64,000 nucleotides of DNA from Alteromonas profundi (GCF_010500865.1 NZ_JAAAWN010000002.1:209466-273465); one strand, 5' to 3'; positions 46,017 through 55,147 are shown, counted from the stretch's first letter. Numbers and translations: made by a program. The notes: a model not told the origin generated them from the letters alone.

Positions 46017-47819
46017 ATGGCAGACCAACTCATTCCTCGTAGGGAAATGCAATTCCAACTCTATGAAGTGTTAAATACGCAGGCGCTGTGTGAAAAGGCG
46101 CGTTTTGAAGAGCATAACGTGGAAACCTTCAACGCCGTTATCGATATGGCCGAGAAAATGGCGGAAGAATTGTTTCTTCCTCATAATGCTATTGCCGATA
46201 AGAACGAGCCAACCTTCGACGGCACTAAGGTGTCAATGATTGACGATGTAAAAAAGGCCTTCGATACCTATCGAGAATCGGGCTTTATTGCTGGTCATTT
46301 CGATTATGAAGATGGCGGTATGCAATTACCTGTAACCATTATGAATGCATGTGCGGGCTATTTTCTCGCCGCTAACCCATCATCAACCGCCTATCCATTT
46401 TTAACTGCCGCCGCTGCTAACGTTATTAAACACTGCGCCTCTGATGAAATAAAAAACGCCTTTTTAAGTAAAATGCTAAGTGGCGATTTCACCGGCACAA
46501 TGGCGCTAACCGAACCTCATGCAGGTTCATCTTTAGCTGACATTCGTACTAACGCAAAGCCTCAGGCTGACGGCAGTTATCGCATTAAAGGCAGCAAAAT
46601 CTATATCTCCGGCGGCGAACATGAACTGTCTGATAATATTGTGCATTTGGTTTTAGCGAAAATTCCGGGCGGGCCTGCAGGCGTGAAAGGGATCTCTTTA
46701 TTCGCTGTACCTAAATACCGGTTAGATGATAATGGCGAGCCAAAAGAACGCAATGACGTCACTTTGGCAGGGCTTATTCATAAAATGGGATACAGGGGCA
46801 CTACGTCTACCGCACTCACGTTTGGCGAAAACGATGACTGTCACGGTTATTTAATTGGCGAACCACATCAGGGACTACGCTATATGTTTTTGATGATGAA
46901 TGAGGCTCGTATAGGGGTAGGGTATGGCGCTGCCATGATAGGCTATCGAGGCTATCGATACTCATTAGAGTATGCCAAAGACCGAACGCAAGGCCGGGCC
47001 GCGCCAAACTTAGCCCCAGAGGATGATCCCACCCCCATTATTAATCACGGCGATGTGCGTAGAATGCTGCTTGCCCAAAAAGCTTACTGCGAAGGCGGTA
47101 TGTCGTTGTGTTTATACGGTAGTACCTTAATTGATGAGCTAGAAACAGAAGAAGATAGCGATAAGCGTACGGAAATATCTCAGTTGCTTGATCTTCTAAC
47201 GCCGGTCTTTAAAGCCTGGCCCTCAGAATTTGGCCCTAAAGCGAACGATTTAGCTATTCAGATTTTAGGTGGAGCGGGCTATACCCGTGAGTACCCCGTA
47301 GAGCAATGCTGGCGAGACAACCGCCTTAATCCCATCCATGAAGGTACTAATGGAATACAGGCACTCGACCTTTTAGGTAGAAAGCTTTGGCAACACCAAG
47401 GCAAAGGATTAGATGTATTGTTACGCCGTGTGACTAGCGATATACACAATGCGAAAACGCCACGCTGCCAAACCCTTGCTAAAAAGCTAAGTGGTTACCT
47501 AGATACACTCGGTGGGCTTATCGAACAAGCTGGCGTTGATTTGAAGTCTGATAAGCAATCGGTGCTACTTACTAATGCCAGCTGCTTTTTAAATGTATTT
47601 TCCAGTTGTGTAGTGAGTTGGATTTGGCTGCGTCAAGCGAATGTTGCAGAGCTTGCATTACAAGCAACTCCAGGTGAAATGGATGCAGATTTTTATCAAG
47701 GGAAGTTGGCCGCAGCAGAATATTTCATTAATTGGGAATTACCTTTGGTTACGCGCGATATTGAAATTCTTAAAAGCCAAGAGCCAAGCTGTGACAACGT
47801 GAAGCCCCAGTACTTTTAA
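46017..47819 (+). CDS. Acyl-CoA dehydrogenase, long DmdC-like form
   Basis: 600 aa with an extra C-terminal domain, like the DmdC group of acyl-CoA dehydrogenases (usual length near 590). FAD/substrate segments MALTEPHAGSSLADI, ISGGEHELSDNI and the catalytic glutamate region YTREYPVEQCWRD; GTNGIQALDLLGRK near the end of the core. The electrons go to ETF. DmdC acts on 3-methylmercaptopropionyl-CoA, but many of its relatives have other short acyl-CoA substrates, so substrate is open. Ribosome site GGAG is 7 nt upstream. Confidence 0.9.
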   Translation: MADQLIPRREMQFQLYEVLNTQALCEKARFEEHNVETFNAVIDMAEKMAEELFLPHNAIADKNEPTFDGTKVSMIDDVKKAFDTYRESGFIAGHFDYEDGGMQLPVTIMNACAGYFLAANPSSTAYPFLTAAAANVIKHCASDEIKNAFLSKMLSGDFTGTMALTEPHAGSSLADIRTNAKPQADGSYRIKGSKIYISGGEHELSDNIVHLVLAKIPGGPAGVKGISLFAVPKYRLDDNGEPKERNDVTLAGLIHKMGYRGTTSTALTFGENDDCHGYLIGEPHQGLRYMFLMMNEARIGVGYGAAMIGYRGYRYSLEYAKDRTQGRAAPNLAPEDDPTPIINHGDVRRMLLAQKAYCEGGMSLCLYGSTLIDELETEEDSDKRTEISQLLDLLTPVFKAWPSEFGPKANDLAIQILGGAGYTREYPVEQCWRDNRLNPIHEGTNGIQALDLLGRKLWQHQGKGLDVLLRRVTSDIHNAKTPRCQTLAKKLSGYLDTLGGLIEQAGVDLKSDKQSVLLTNASCFLNVFSSCVVSWIWLRQANVAELALQATPGEMDADFYQGKLAAAEYFINWELPLVTRDIEILKSQEPSCDNVKPQYF

Positions 47820-47936
47820 CAATAAGTGTTGGCGTGCTATGTCGCTCTTAGCTTTAGACGCTATTAATAGGACACAAAAAATGCGAATTAACAGTAAAAA
47901 TTTTGGTAAGCCTATGCTTAACATGGGGTACAGATC

Positions 47937-48701
47937 ATGAATGCGGCGAATGTAGAAGGTAAGCATATTTTAATAACTGGTGGTGGTTCGGGTATAGGCG
48001 CTGCTAGTGCAAAAATACTATGTGAACGGGGCGCCCTTGTTGGTATCGCTGATTTAAATATAGACAACGCGACGCAGTTGGCACAAGCCCTAACCGCGGA
48101 AGGTGGCAAGGCGTATGCTATTGCGGTGGACGTAACCGAATCACAACAAGTAACGGCAATGTTTACAGGCGCAATGGCGCAAAACGACAAAATTGATGTA
48201 GTTATTAACAACGCAGGTATTGATCATTTTCCTGCACCGCTGACCGAAGTTGAAGACGCCATGTTTATGAAAAACATTCAAGTGAACTTGGCGGGCGTAT
48301 GGTATTGCATGAAAAACGCGCTCAATCATATGACGCGCCATGGCGGCGGGCACATTATTAACATCGCCTCTGTGGCAGGGCTGCGTTCCGCACCTATGAT
48401 AAGTGCCTACAGTGCCTCAAAACACGGTGTTATAGGCCTAACAAAATCGGCGGCAGTAGAATATGCCCGCGCAAACATTCGTATTAATGCAGTGTGTCCA
48501 AGCTTCGTTGATACCCCTATGGTACAAGGGGTGCTTTCAAAACTAGACGAACGTGGACAAAAGAGTTTAGTAGCGGCTAACCCTATGAAACGCTTGGGTA
48601 AGCCAGAAGAAATTGCTAACGCCATTGCGTGGTTATGTAGCGATGAGTCATCGTTTATGACCGGACAGTCTGTTGTCCTTGACGGTGGCATGCTTGCCTA
48701 A
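47937..48701 (+). CDS. Short-chain dehydrogenase/reductase
   Basis: 254 aa classical SDR. TGGGSGIGAAS cofactor loop, NNAG at about residue 85, catalytic Ser in SVAGLRSAP and YSASK. Ends with the usual TGQSVVLDGGMLA. Asp in GIADLNIDN after strand 2 points to NAD rather than NADP. It follows the acyl-CoA dehydrogenase by 117 bp. Confidence 0.92.
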   Translation: MNAANVEGKHILITGGGSGIGAASAKILCERGALVGIADLNIDNATQLAQALTAEGGKAYAIAVDVTESQQVTAMFTGAMAQNDKIDVVINNAGIDHFPAPLTEVEDAMFMKNIQVNLAGVWYCMKNALNHMTRHGGGHIINIASVAGLRSAPMISAYSASKHGVIGLTKSAAVEYARANIRINAVCPSFVDTPMVQGVLSKLDERGQKSLVAANPMKRLGKPEEIANAIAWLCSDESSFMTGQSVVLDGGMLA

Positions 48702-48726
48702 CGGCAATACAAATAAGGAACTAATG

Positions 48727-49488
48727 ATGAAAGATTTATTCGATTTAACCGGTAAAGTAGCCTTAGTAACCGGCGCAAGCCGTGGTATTGGTGAGTCAAT
48801 TGCACGTTTACTTGCGCAATATGGAGCGCACGTTATTGTATCAAGTCGTAAAATTGACGGCTGTGAAGCTGTAGCCGCGTCTATTCGCGATGCAGGTGGT
48901 AAAGCCACGGCGCTTGCTTGCCATGTTGGGGATATGGCACAAATAACAGCAGCGTTTGAAAGCATTAAGCACCAATTCGGCAAACTGGATATTTTGGTTA
49001 ATAATGCAGCCGCTAATCCTTACTTCGGGCATATTCTAGATACCGATTTAGGTGCGTACAACAAAACGGTAGACGTTAATATACGCGGCTATTTTTTCAT
49101 GTCGATTGAAGCCGGTAAAATGATGAAAGAGCAGGGCGGTGGCGTTATCCTTAATACGGCATCTGTGAATGGCGTGACACCTGGTGACATGCAGGGAATT
49201 TACTCTATTACGAAGGCCGCTGTTATTAGCATGACAAAGTCGTTTGCCAAAGAGTGCGGAAGCTTGAATATTCGTGTAAACGCACTTTTGCCAGGTTTAA
49301 CCGATACTAAATTCGCCTCGGCGCTTACCACTAATGAACAAATTCTTAAGCACGCGCTAAAAGTGATCCCATTAGGCAGGGTGGCAAACCCAGATGAAAT
49401 GGCCGGTACCGTATTGTATTTAGTCTCTGATGCGTCTAGCTATACCACAGGCACGACAGTGGTGGTAGATGGTGGTATGCTAGCGTAA
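48727..49488 (+). CDS. Short-chain dehydrogenase/reductase, second copy
   Basis: 253 aa from the second of two adjacent ATG codons (48727), 6 nt after AAGGAA; a frame open to 48673 overlaps the preceding gene and is not supported. TGASRGIGES, NNAAANPYF, SVNGVTPGDMQGIYSITK (catalytic Tyr-x-x-x-Lys). Ser-Arg after strand 2 (VSSRK) points to NADP preference, unlike its neighbour. Starts 25 bp after that gene. Confidence 0.91.
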   Translation: MKDLFDLTGKVALVTGASRGIGESIARLLAQYGAHVIVSSRKIDGCEAVAASIRDAGGKATALACHVGDMAQITAAFESIKHQFGKLDILVNNAAANPYFGHILDTDLGAYNKTVDVNIRGYFFMSIEAGKMMKEQGGGVILNTASVNGVTPGDMQGIYSITKAAVISMTKSFAKECGSLNIRVNALLPGLTDTKFASALTTNEQILKHALKVIPLGRVANPDEMAGTVLYLVSDASSYTTGTTVVVDGGMLA

Positions 49489-49509
49489 AAACGCTTACGA
49501 GATACAGCT

Positions 49510-49971
49510 ATGCATATATGGGTAGACGCAGATGCGTGTCCCAGTGTTATTAAAGACATATTATTCAAGGCAGCCAGGCGAACTGGACTGCCTTTGTCTT
49601 TAGTGGCCAATCATTCAATGTCGGTCCCCCCCGACAAACATATTACCCTTACTATTGTGCCTTCAGGGTTTGATGCCGCTGATGATTATATCGTGGAAAA
49701 AGTAACTCCCGGCGATTTAGTGATAACCTCTGATATTCCCATGGCGGCAGATGTGTTGGCGAAAAAAGCTATGGCGATGAATACGCGGGGCGATGAATTT
49801 GACAAATCGTCTATTCGCGCAGCGTTAACCATGCGTGACTTCATGGATACTATGCGCTCTAGCGGCGAGCACACTGGCGGGCCTAAAGCGTTTTCTCAAC
49901 GAGACAAGCAAAACTTTGCTAACGCCTTAGATAGACTTATCACTCAAGGGCTGCGCGCAAAACGAAACTAG
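49510..49971 (+). CDS. yaiI: YaiI/YqxD-family (DUF188) protein
   Basis: 153 aa. The start [17 protein letters not shown] and the middle [27 protein letters not shown] are the family hallmark. The Asp set resembles PIN-like nucleases but no function is established. It follows the SDR by 21 bp; it is usually a housekeeping orphan. Confidence 0.93.
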   Translation: MHIWVDADACPSVIKDILFKAARRTGLPLSLVANHSMSVPPDKHITLTIVPSGFDAADDYIVEKVTPGDLVITSDIPMAADVLAKKAMAMNTRGDEFDKSSIRAALTMRDFMDTMRSSGEHTGGPKAFSQRDKQNFANALDRLITQGLRAKRN

Positions 49972-50009
49972 GGGCATTCAGCCCCTTTTAACTCCCACCA
50001 ACTAATAAC

Positions 50010-50150
50010 AACTAATAAGACAGGCATACAACGCAGTAACGAACATGACCAACTAATAAGACAGGCATACAACGCAGTAACGAACATGACCAACTAATAA
50101 GACAGGCATAAAACGCAGCAACGAACATGACCGCAGCAACGAACATGACT
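50010..50150. repeat. 41-bp tandem array of a REP-like unit
   Basis: Three units begin at 50010, 50051 and 50092 (period 41 bp), each starting AACTAATAAGACAGGCATA and ending in CGAACATGACC. A fourth, partial unit follows at 50133. The first two are identical over nearly the whole unit. Confidence 0.9.
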
Positions 50151-50171
50151 GTCATGATTAGTAAATCGCTA

Positions 50172-50260
50172 CAAATATATGCCTGTCTTGTTTAGTCAGT
50201 CCACCAACTAATAAGACAGGCATAAAACGCAGTAACGCATGCCTGTCTTGTTTAGTCAGT
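50172..50260. repeat. Inverted REP-like elements
   Basis: TATGCCTGTCTTGTTTAGTCAGT occurs twice (starting near 50178 and, minus its first base, near 50239) in the opposite orientation to the tandem array. The second pairs with ACTAATAAGACAGGCAT at 50208 to form a long hairpin. Confidence 0.85.
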
Positions 50261-50531
50261 CTTAATTCTTGTTGCTTTGGCTATGCACTCTCTCTGGCGC
50301 GTGGCTATCCCACACAAAAAACAACGAAGTCGAGCCATCCATACATGAGTGTTTTTCATTGGTTGATGAGAAACTATCATTTTTATTCATGAAATAAAGT
50401 GCGTATAAAGTGCCTTATGCTCTTAAGGCTTAGTAGTAAATACACCTATTGCAACGCCTACTTACTTCAAAGTTAACGAAGAGCAATACGGACATTTGTC
50501 TCAACTTTTCAAAATAATACGGTAGAACGCC

Positions 50532-51509
50532 ATGAATAAAGACATCCATTTTAGCCTTAAACGTATTACTTTCGATGAAGACTACCGCCCGTCGCCTAAT
50601 ACACGCATTACAACCAATTTCGCTAATTTAGCCCGCGGGGAAAAACGCAGAGAAAATCTCCGTAACACCTTAACGATGATCGATAATCGGTTTAATGCAC
50701 TAGCTCACTGGGACAACCCCAAAGGCGATCGTTATTCTGTAGAACTAGAGATTGTGTCGGTAGATATTGACGTTACCGGCACAGGGGACGCATTTCCAAC
50801 CATAGAAATGTTGAAAACGAATATAGTAGATCACAAAACGAATAAACGTATAGAGGGAATCGTTGGGAATAACTTTTCCTCTTATGTGCGCGATTATGAC
50901 TTTAGCGTTGTGCTAACTAATTACAATAAAAATCAACCTAAGTTTGGTATACCTGAAAACTTTGGGGCTTTGCATGGCAAGATTTTTAAGCATTTCGTCA
51001 ATTCCAGCGTGTATAAAACCCATTTCAGTAAATCTCCTGTTATTTGTTTGAGTGTATCGGAAAACAAAACCTACCAACGCACCGAAAACCGTCATCCGAT
51101 ATTGGGGGTAGAGTACCAAGTTGATTCTTCTTCTTTAACCGAACGCTACTTTAAAAAAATGGGCTTAGAGGTTCGCTATTTTATGCCGCCTAACAGTGTC
51201 GCCCCTTTAGCGTTTTATTTCTTCGGCGATTTGCTTAACGACTACACGTCGCTTGAGCTTATAAGCACAATTAGCACCATGGAAACGTTCCAAAAAATTT
51301 ATCGTCCTGAAATATACAACGCCAATAGTGTGGCTGGCGCCTACTATCAACCTTCGCTCAATCAACACGATCATTCACTTACCCGCATTGTATACGATCG
51401 CGAAGAGCGTAGTCAGTTAGCGGTAAAGCAAGGTAGGTTTGTTGAAGAACATTTTATTAAACCTTACCACTCTACGCTTGAACAATGGACGGCCAACAGC
51501 GCCCTATAA
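50532..51509 (+). CDS. mesX: MesX (DUF1852), partner of methionine synthase MesD
   Basis: 325 aa. DUF1852 family, recognised from the FSLKRITFDEDYRPSPNTRITTNFANLARG start and the SVSENKTYQRTENRHPILGVEYQVD segment. This family has been described as MesX, a putative oxygenase needed with the core-MetE-like MesD for folate-independent methionine synthesis. Here it lies 28 bp upstream of mesD on the same strand, the expected arrangement. Confidence 0.92.
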   Translation: MNKDIHFSLKRITFDEDYRPSPNTRITTNFANLARGEKRRENLRNTLTMIDNRFNALAHWDNPKGDRYSVELEIVSVDIDVTGTGDAFPTIEMLKTNIVDHKTNKRIEGIVGNNFSSYVRDYDFSVVLTNYNKNQPKFGIPENFGALHGKIFKHFVNSSVYKTHFSKSPVICLSVSENKTYQRTENRHPILGVEYQVDSSSLTERYFKKMGLEVRYFMPPNSVAPLAFYFFGDLLNDYTSLELISTISTMETFQKIYRPEIYNANSVAGAYYQPSLNQHDHSLTRIVYDREERSQLAVKQGRFVEEHFIKPYHSTLEQWTANSAL

Positions 51510-51537
51510 TTCACTTAACTAAGCAGCAGTATTATAT

Positions 51538-52563
51538 ATGAAAACACTTTTACCTACTTCTATTGCAGGCAGCTTGCCAAAGCCCGCATGGTTGGCGCAA
51601 CCCGAAACATTGTGGTCTCCGTGGAAACTACCAGAAGATGAGCTAGCCGAGGGCAAACTAGATGCATTGCGTTTAGCGGTACAAAATCAATTACTATCGG
51701 GTATCGATATAGTCAGCGATGGAGAACAATCTCGCCAACACTTTGTCACCACCTTTATCGAGCATCTCAATGGCGTTGACTTTGAGAAACGTAAAACGGT
51801 AAAAATTCGCAACCGTTATGATGCCAGTGTACCTGTAGTGGTGGATGCAGTCACACGCCCCGAAGCGGTGTTTGTAAAAGACGCCAAATTTCTGCGCCAG
51901 TTAACTTCACAACCAATAAAGTGGGCGTTGCCAGGGCCCATGACTATGATAGATACGCTTTATGATGATCATTATAAAAGCAGAGAAGCACTAGCATGGG
52001 AATTTGCAAAAATTCTTAACCAAGAAGCCAAAGAACTGGAAGCCGCCGGGGTTGATATTATTCAGTTTGATGAGCCGGCGTTTAATGTATTTTTTGACGA
52101 AGTAAATGATTGGGGGATAGCTGCACTAGAGCGCGCAGTAGAAGGATTAAAATGCGAAACTGCGGTGCACATTTGCTATGGCTACGGTATTAAAGCAAAT
52201 ACTGAATGGAAGAAGACGCTAGGCGATGAATGGCGCCAGTACGAGTCTGTGTTTCCAAAGTTACAAAAATCAAGCATCGATATTGTATCGCTAGAATGTC
52301 AAAATTCCCGCGTACCTATGGATCTTATCGAGCTTATTCGCGGTAAAAAAGTAATGGTAGGGGCGATAGATGTGGCCACTAGTACGATTGAAACACCGCA
52401 GGAGGTAGCGCACACATTAAGAAATGCTCTGAAATTTGTAGATGCAGACAAACTTTACCCCTCCACAAATTGTGGTATGACGCCCTTGTCCCGTAGAATT
52501 GCAGCGGGAAAAATGCAGGCGTTAAGCGCCGGCGCAGCTATCGTGCGAGGTGAGTTAGCTTAA
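51538..52563 (+). CDS. mesD: Folate-independent methionine synthase MesD (core MetE)
   Basis: 341 aa, corresponding to the C-terminal catalytic half of MetE only. Zinc ligands of MetE are present: H211 and C213 in HICYG, E253 in SLECQNSR and C312 in TNCGMTPLSRR. DEPAF near residue 179 is also conserved. The N-terminal folate-binding half is absent, fitting methyl transfer to homocysteine from a donor other than methyl-folate. Paired with mesX. The start follows AAGCAGCAG, a weak ribosome site. Confidence 0.92.
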   Translation: MKTLLPTSIAGSLPKPAWLAQPETLWSPWKLPEDELAEGKLDALRLAVQNQLLSGIDIVSDGEQSRQHFVTTFIEHLNGVDFEKRKTVKIRNRYDASVPVVVDAVTRPEAVFVKDAKFLRQLTSQPIKWALPGPMTMIDTLYDDHYKSREALAWEFAKILNQEAKELEAAGVDIIQFDEPAFNVFFDEVNDWGIAALERAVEGLKCETAVHICYGYGIKANTEWKKTLGDEWRQYESVFPKLQKSSIDIVSLECQNSRVPMDLIELIRGKKVMVGAIDVATSTIETPQEVAHTLRNALKFVDADKLYPSTNCGMTPLSRRIAAGKMQALSAGAAIVRGELA

Positions 52564-52691
52564 GGGTATATGCTAAAAGCGCCCCGCTAGCTGCAGACTG
52601 CCAGACGCGAGATTATAATTATGCTCAGTTCTGGTAGTCTCATAGTTTTGAGGGCGCAATTAAGAAAGTTTGAACCACGGATTATTCTTCG

Positions 52692-53195
52692 TTAATCTGA
52701 ATTACTGGCGCTGCTTTGTTCGTTTTTTCTATCCAGATGAAGTGCAACCATTACAATAGTGGTGAATAATTCGTCATTATCGTCACCATGCACGTGAATA
52801 TTATGCGTGTCCCGTATGCTCATTATCTTTCCTTTTGCTGAAGCCAGGCATTTTCCATTATGAGAAATATTGAATTTTAAATCCCAGAAGTTACCGATGA
52901 TAGTAGCACCATCGTAATTTCCCCCGATAACCTGGTAATTACGAACCCACGACAGAAGCTTTCGCTTTATTATGAAATCGCCAAAGTCAGATTTGATTAT
53001 CCAAGTTGGCGACCACGACCAGAACTTGCTTTTAATGGTGGCAACAATGTTACCTTGTTTACTCAGCGTCCAGGTTGGGCAGAAGAGTGCAAACTCGCCA
53101 CATGCTTCGTAAAGCGCTTGTTCGCGATCATCATTAATTAACATCCGTCCTCTAAAGCTCATTAACTTGTTGCTTATAGATAATACTGACGACAT
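52692..53195 (-). CDS. LURP-one-related (tubby-like, YxjI-type) protein
   Basis: 167 aa. The repeating beta-strand pattern fits this family: FALFCPTWTLSKQGNIVATIKSKF, WIIKSDFGDFIIKRKLLSW, IIGNFWDLKFNISHNGKCLA and a terminal strand and helix DELFTTIVMVALHLDRK. Its members resemble scramblase/tubby C-terminal folds; no molecular function is fixed. It is transcribed towards mesD and flanked by repeat clusters. Confidence 0.75.
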   Translation of the reverse strand: MSSVLSISNKLMSFRGRMLINDDREQALYEACGEFALFCPTWTLSKQGNIVATIKSKFWSWSPTWIIKSDFGDFIIKRKLLSWVRNYQVIGGNYDGATIIGNFWDLKFNISHNGKCLASAKGKIMSIRDTHNIHVHGDDNDELFTTIVMVALHLDRKNEQSSASNSD

Positions 53196-53726
53196 ATACT
53201 GTTCCCTGTAACTGTTGACTGACAGCTTTGTTTTAACTGTCTATTTTTCTGAGACAGGCAATTTTACAGCTACCTTTTGTTACTATCAAAAAGTAAATGC
53301 AAAAGTAGGCAAGGGCAGAATTTTGGTTTTAGTTTTATGCCTGTCACGTTAAGCTCCGTCTCGTTAAGCCCTCCAACTCGTGTGACTGTCTCATTAAACT
53401 TAATGTGTGCTAGGCTCTAGTTTTATGCCTGTCTCAATAGGTTTCGATGACTGTCTTGCTTAGCGTATTGCTACTTAAGCGCGCCGGGAAGCGTAAACCG
53501 GGTACTATAAATTGGGGCTACTTAGGATATCTTCCAATGATATTTTTTGACGAAGTAGCATGTTGCTACCAAAAATAGAAGATGTAAGGGGGGAATATTT
53601 GCTGCTCCCAATATTTTTGAAATCCAAATCAACGGTATAGTGTCTGTCCATTACACGAAGCGCTCAAAACTGATTGGGGGTAATTTGTATAACAACCAGC
53701 TTTGAGTGATTATGATTTACCTCGTA
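53196..53726. other. Repeat-rich intergenic region upstream of the LURP-one-related gene
   Basis: 531 bp. The repeat cluster occupies 53210-53470. The remaining 250 bp hold a small hairpin GTAGCA/TGCTAC (53559-53573) and no gene. Confidence 0.6.
53210..53470. repeat. REP-like cluster 2
   Basis: GAGACAGGCA at 53251, TATGCCTGTC at 53336 and 53424, and the variant ATGACTGTC at 53382 and 53447, each followed by a T-x-x-TTA or similar tail. The two variants alternate in the second half of the cluster. Confidence 0.85.
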
Positions 53727-54098
53727 TTAGGCTATGGCATCTTTCGGGTTTTGGCCGTAATCATTTTCACCTGGGGTACTGTCTTGAATCATGAATATCA
53801 ACAGCACTAAAGCGCCGATAATTGGAATTAGACCAAGCAGTACCCACCAACCTGTGCGGTTAGTATCATGCAAGCGTCGAACCGATACGGCTATGCCCGG
53901 AATAAGTAACAACAAACTATAAACACCGCCAAGCAGCCCCATACCACTTTCCATGTGAACGTTGCCCATCATTCCGTCGATGAACCCCAATACAAAACTG
54001 AAAATGACGTTAAACAAGACGAAAAACCAATATTCCTTTCTTCTCGATCGTCCGCTAAACACAGCATACTTTTTTAATGCCTCTATGTACCAGTTCAT
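53727..54098 (-). CDS. DUF805 membrane protein (YhaH-like)
   Basis: 123 aa. WYIEALKKYAVFSGRSRRKEYWFFVLFN start, the VRRLHDTNRTGWW motif and GLIPIIGALVLLIFM are diagnostic. About four membrane helices. Family function is unknown. A 17-bp palindrome lies 53-69 bp upstream of the start. Confidence 0.93.
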   Translation of the reverse strand: MNWYIEALKKYAVFSGRSRRKEYWFFVLFNVIFSFVLGFIDGMMGNVHMESGMGLLGGVYSLLLLIPGIAVSVRRLHDTNRTGWWVLLGLIPIIGALVLLIFMIQDSTPGENDYGQNPKDAIA

Positions 54099-54437
54099 GT
54101 GCTCTCCTTATTATTTTTGCTCACATGCGAATGCTTTATTGCCCACCGCGAAGGTGACTTTCACCTTAACGATACGGTAAAACTGTTAGTCTAATTGCTA
54201 AGTTTTAATGCCACGGTACACACTTTTGAGTATTCAATGGTGTTGATGACACAGGTAGGAGTAGTAAGGAAAAAATCCTTTTTAAGAGGAGTGCTTCCAT
54301 ACATGTTTAATTCCTACTGATACTTTCGCATGAAAAATAAACATGATCAATGGGTTATAATTGACCAATTAATAATCCTCTTTGGCTACTTTTCTGGGTT
54401 TATGCGCTTTTGTTGTACAAGGGAGCGCAGCCTTTTA
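54099..54437. other. Intergenic region downstream of the FMN reductase gene
   Basis: 339 bp without a gene; besides the palindrome at 54151-54167 it is AT-rich. No clear terminator for the FMN reductase gene was found. Confidence 0.45.
54151..54167. promoter_or_regulatory. 17-bp palindrome upstream of the DUF805 gene
   Basis: AAGGTGA-CTT-TCACCTT, perfect 7-bp arms with a 3-bp centre. Operator-like; regulator unknown. Confidence 0.45.
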
Positions 54438-55097
54438 CTAAGGCGCATTACGTTCAGAAGGCGCGGATTTAAAGTCTTTAATTAAACTGTGCGGATCAAC
54501 CTGTGCACGTTGTTCTTTAGCGGCCTCTGCCCACCAAATTAACTGATTGAGCGTGCGTGAAAAATAGCCAAACCATGATGTTTGATCTTGTTCAGGCTGC
54601 ATAGCCCCGTCTTCGGTAAAAACATCTTGTGCTTTTGGTATATGTATCATCGACGAAACAGGTAAACAGCCCAACTCTGAAAGAAAGGTGCGCATTGCCA
54701 CAGCGGCACGCATGCCACCCCATTGCCCTGCTGAATAGGTTACGATGGCACTAGGCTTATACGAATATAGAGAACTACCAAAGTGATTTAATAGGTGAGC
54801 AAGAGCAGGGCTCATGGAGTGGTTATATTCAGGGCTTACCATTATATAGCCATTGGCCTGTTTAATTTTCTTCGCTAAACTATCTAACTGACTAGGTGCT
54901 TGACTTGGTGGGTATGCAAAATGGGGTTTGAACACTGTATCAAACGAATAATCTAGTGCATCAATAAGTTCTATGTCGTGGTCATTATAACGACTATTTA
55001 AGCAACTAAGTATCGCATCGGCTACCCGTGCACCTAAACGCGCGGGTTTTGGCGGTGTGCTATCGCGTACAGATCCCAAAAAGACCAACAACTTCAT
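54438..55097 (-). CDS. NADPH-dependent FMN reductase family protein
   Basis: 219 aa flavodoxin-fold reductase. FLGSVRDSTPPKPARLGARVAD holds the FMN phosphate loop; SPEYNHSMSPALAHLLNHFG and SAGQWGGMRAAVAM are the family flavin-binding stretches. Such enzymes reduce FMN, quinones or chromate. A flavin reductase would fit the oxygen-dependent MesX system 2 kb away, which is inference. The start has AAGGAG 7 nt upstream. Confidence 0.88.
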   Translation of the reverse strand: MKLLVFLGSVRDSTPPKPARLGARVADAILSCLNSRYNDHDIELIDALDYSFDTVFKPHFAYPPSQAPSQLDSLAKKIKQANGYIMVSPEYNHSMSPALAHLLNHFGSSLYSYKPSAIVTYSAGQWGGMRAAVAMRTFLSELGCLPVSSMIHIPKAQDVFTEDGAMQPEQDQTSWFGYFSRTLNQLIWWAEAAKEQRAQVDPHSLIKDFKSAPSERNAP

Positions 55098-55130
55098 ATT
55101 TGTACTCCTTGTTTTTAGCTAACGAGTATA

Positions 55131-55147
55131 AGGGGCAATATGCCCCT
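55131..55147 (-). promoter_or_regulatory. 17-bp palindrome in the FMN reductase promoter
   Basis: AGGGGCA-ATA-TGCCCCT lies 34-50 bp upstream of the start; on the minus strand a TATACT -10-like hexamer begins 2 bp after it. This placement would suit repression or activation. Confidence 0.5.

Larger units (their letters stand above)
49972..50531. other. Repeat-rich intergenic region before mesX
   Basis: 560 bp. The first half is the repeat cluster described separately; 50281-50531 has no gene and no riboswitch or MetJ-box-like series that I can see. Confidence 0.6.

Noticed and set aside
50010..50260. CRISPR array
   Set aside because: The 41-bp units are contiguous with no unique spacers, and the elements also occur inverted and scattered; no cas gene is present.
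50281..50531. SAM riboswitch or MetJ boxes before mesX
   Set aside because: No repeated AGACGTCT-like 8-mers and no conserved riboswitch stem set could be recognised.
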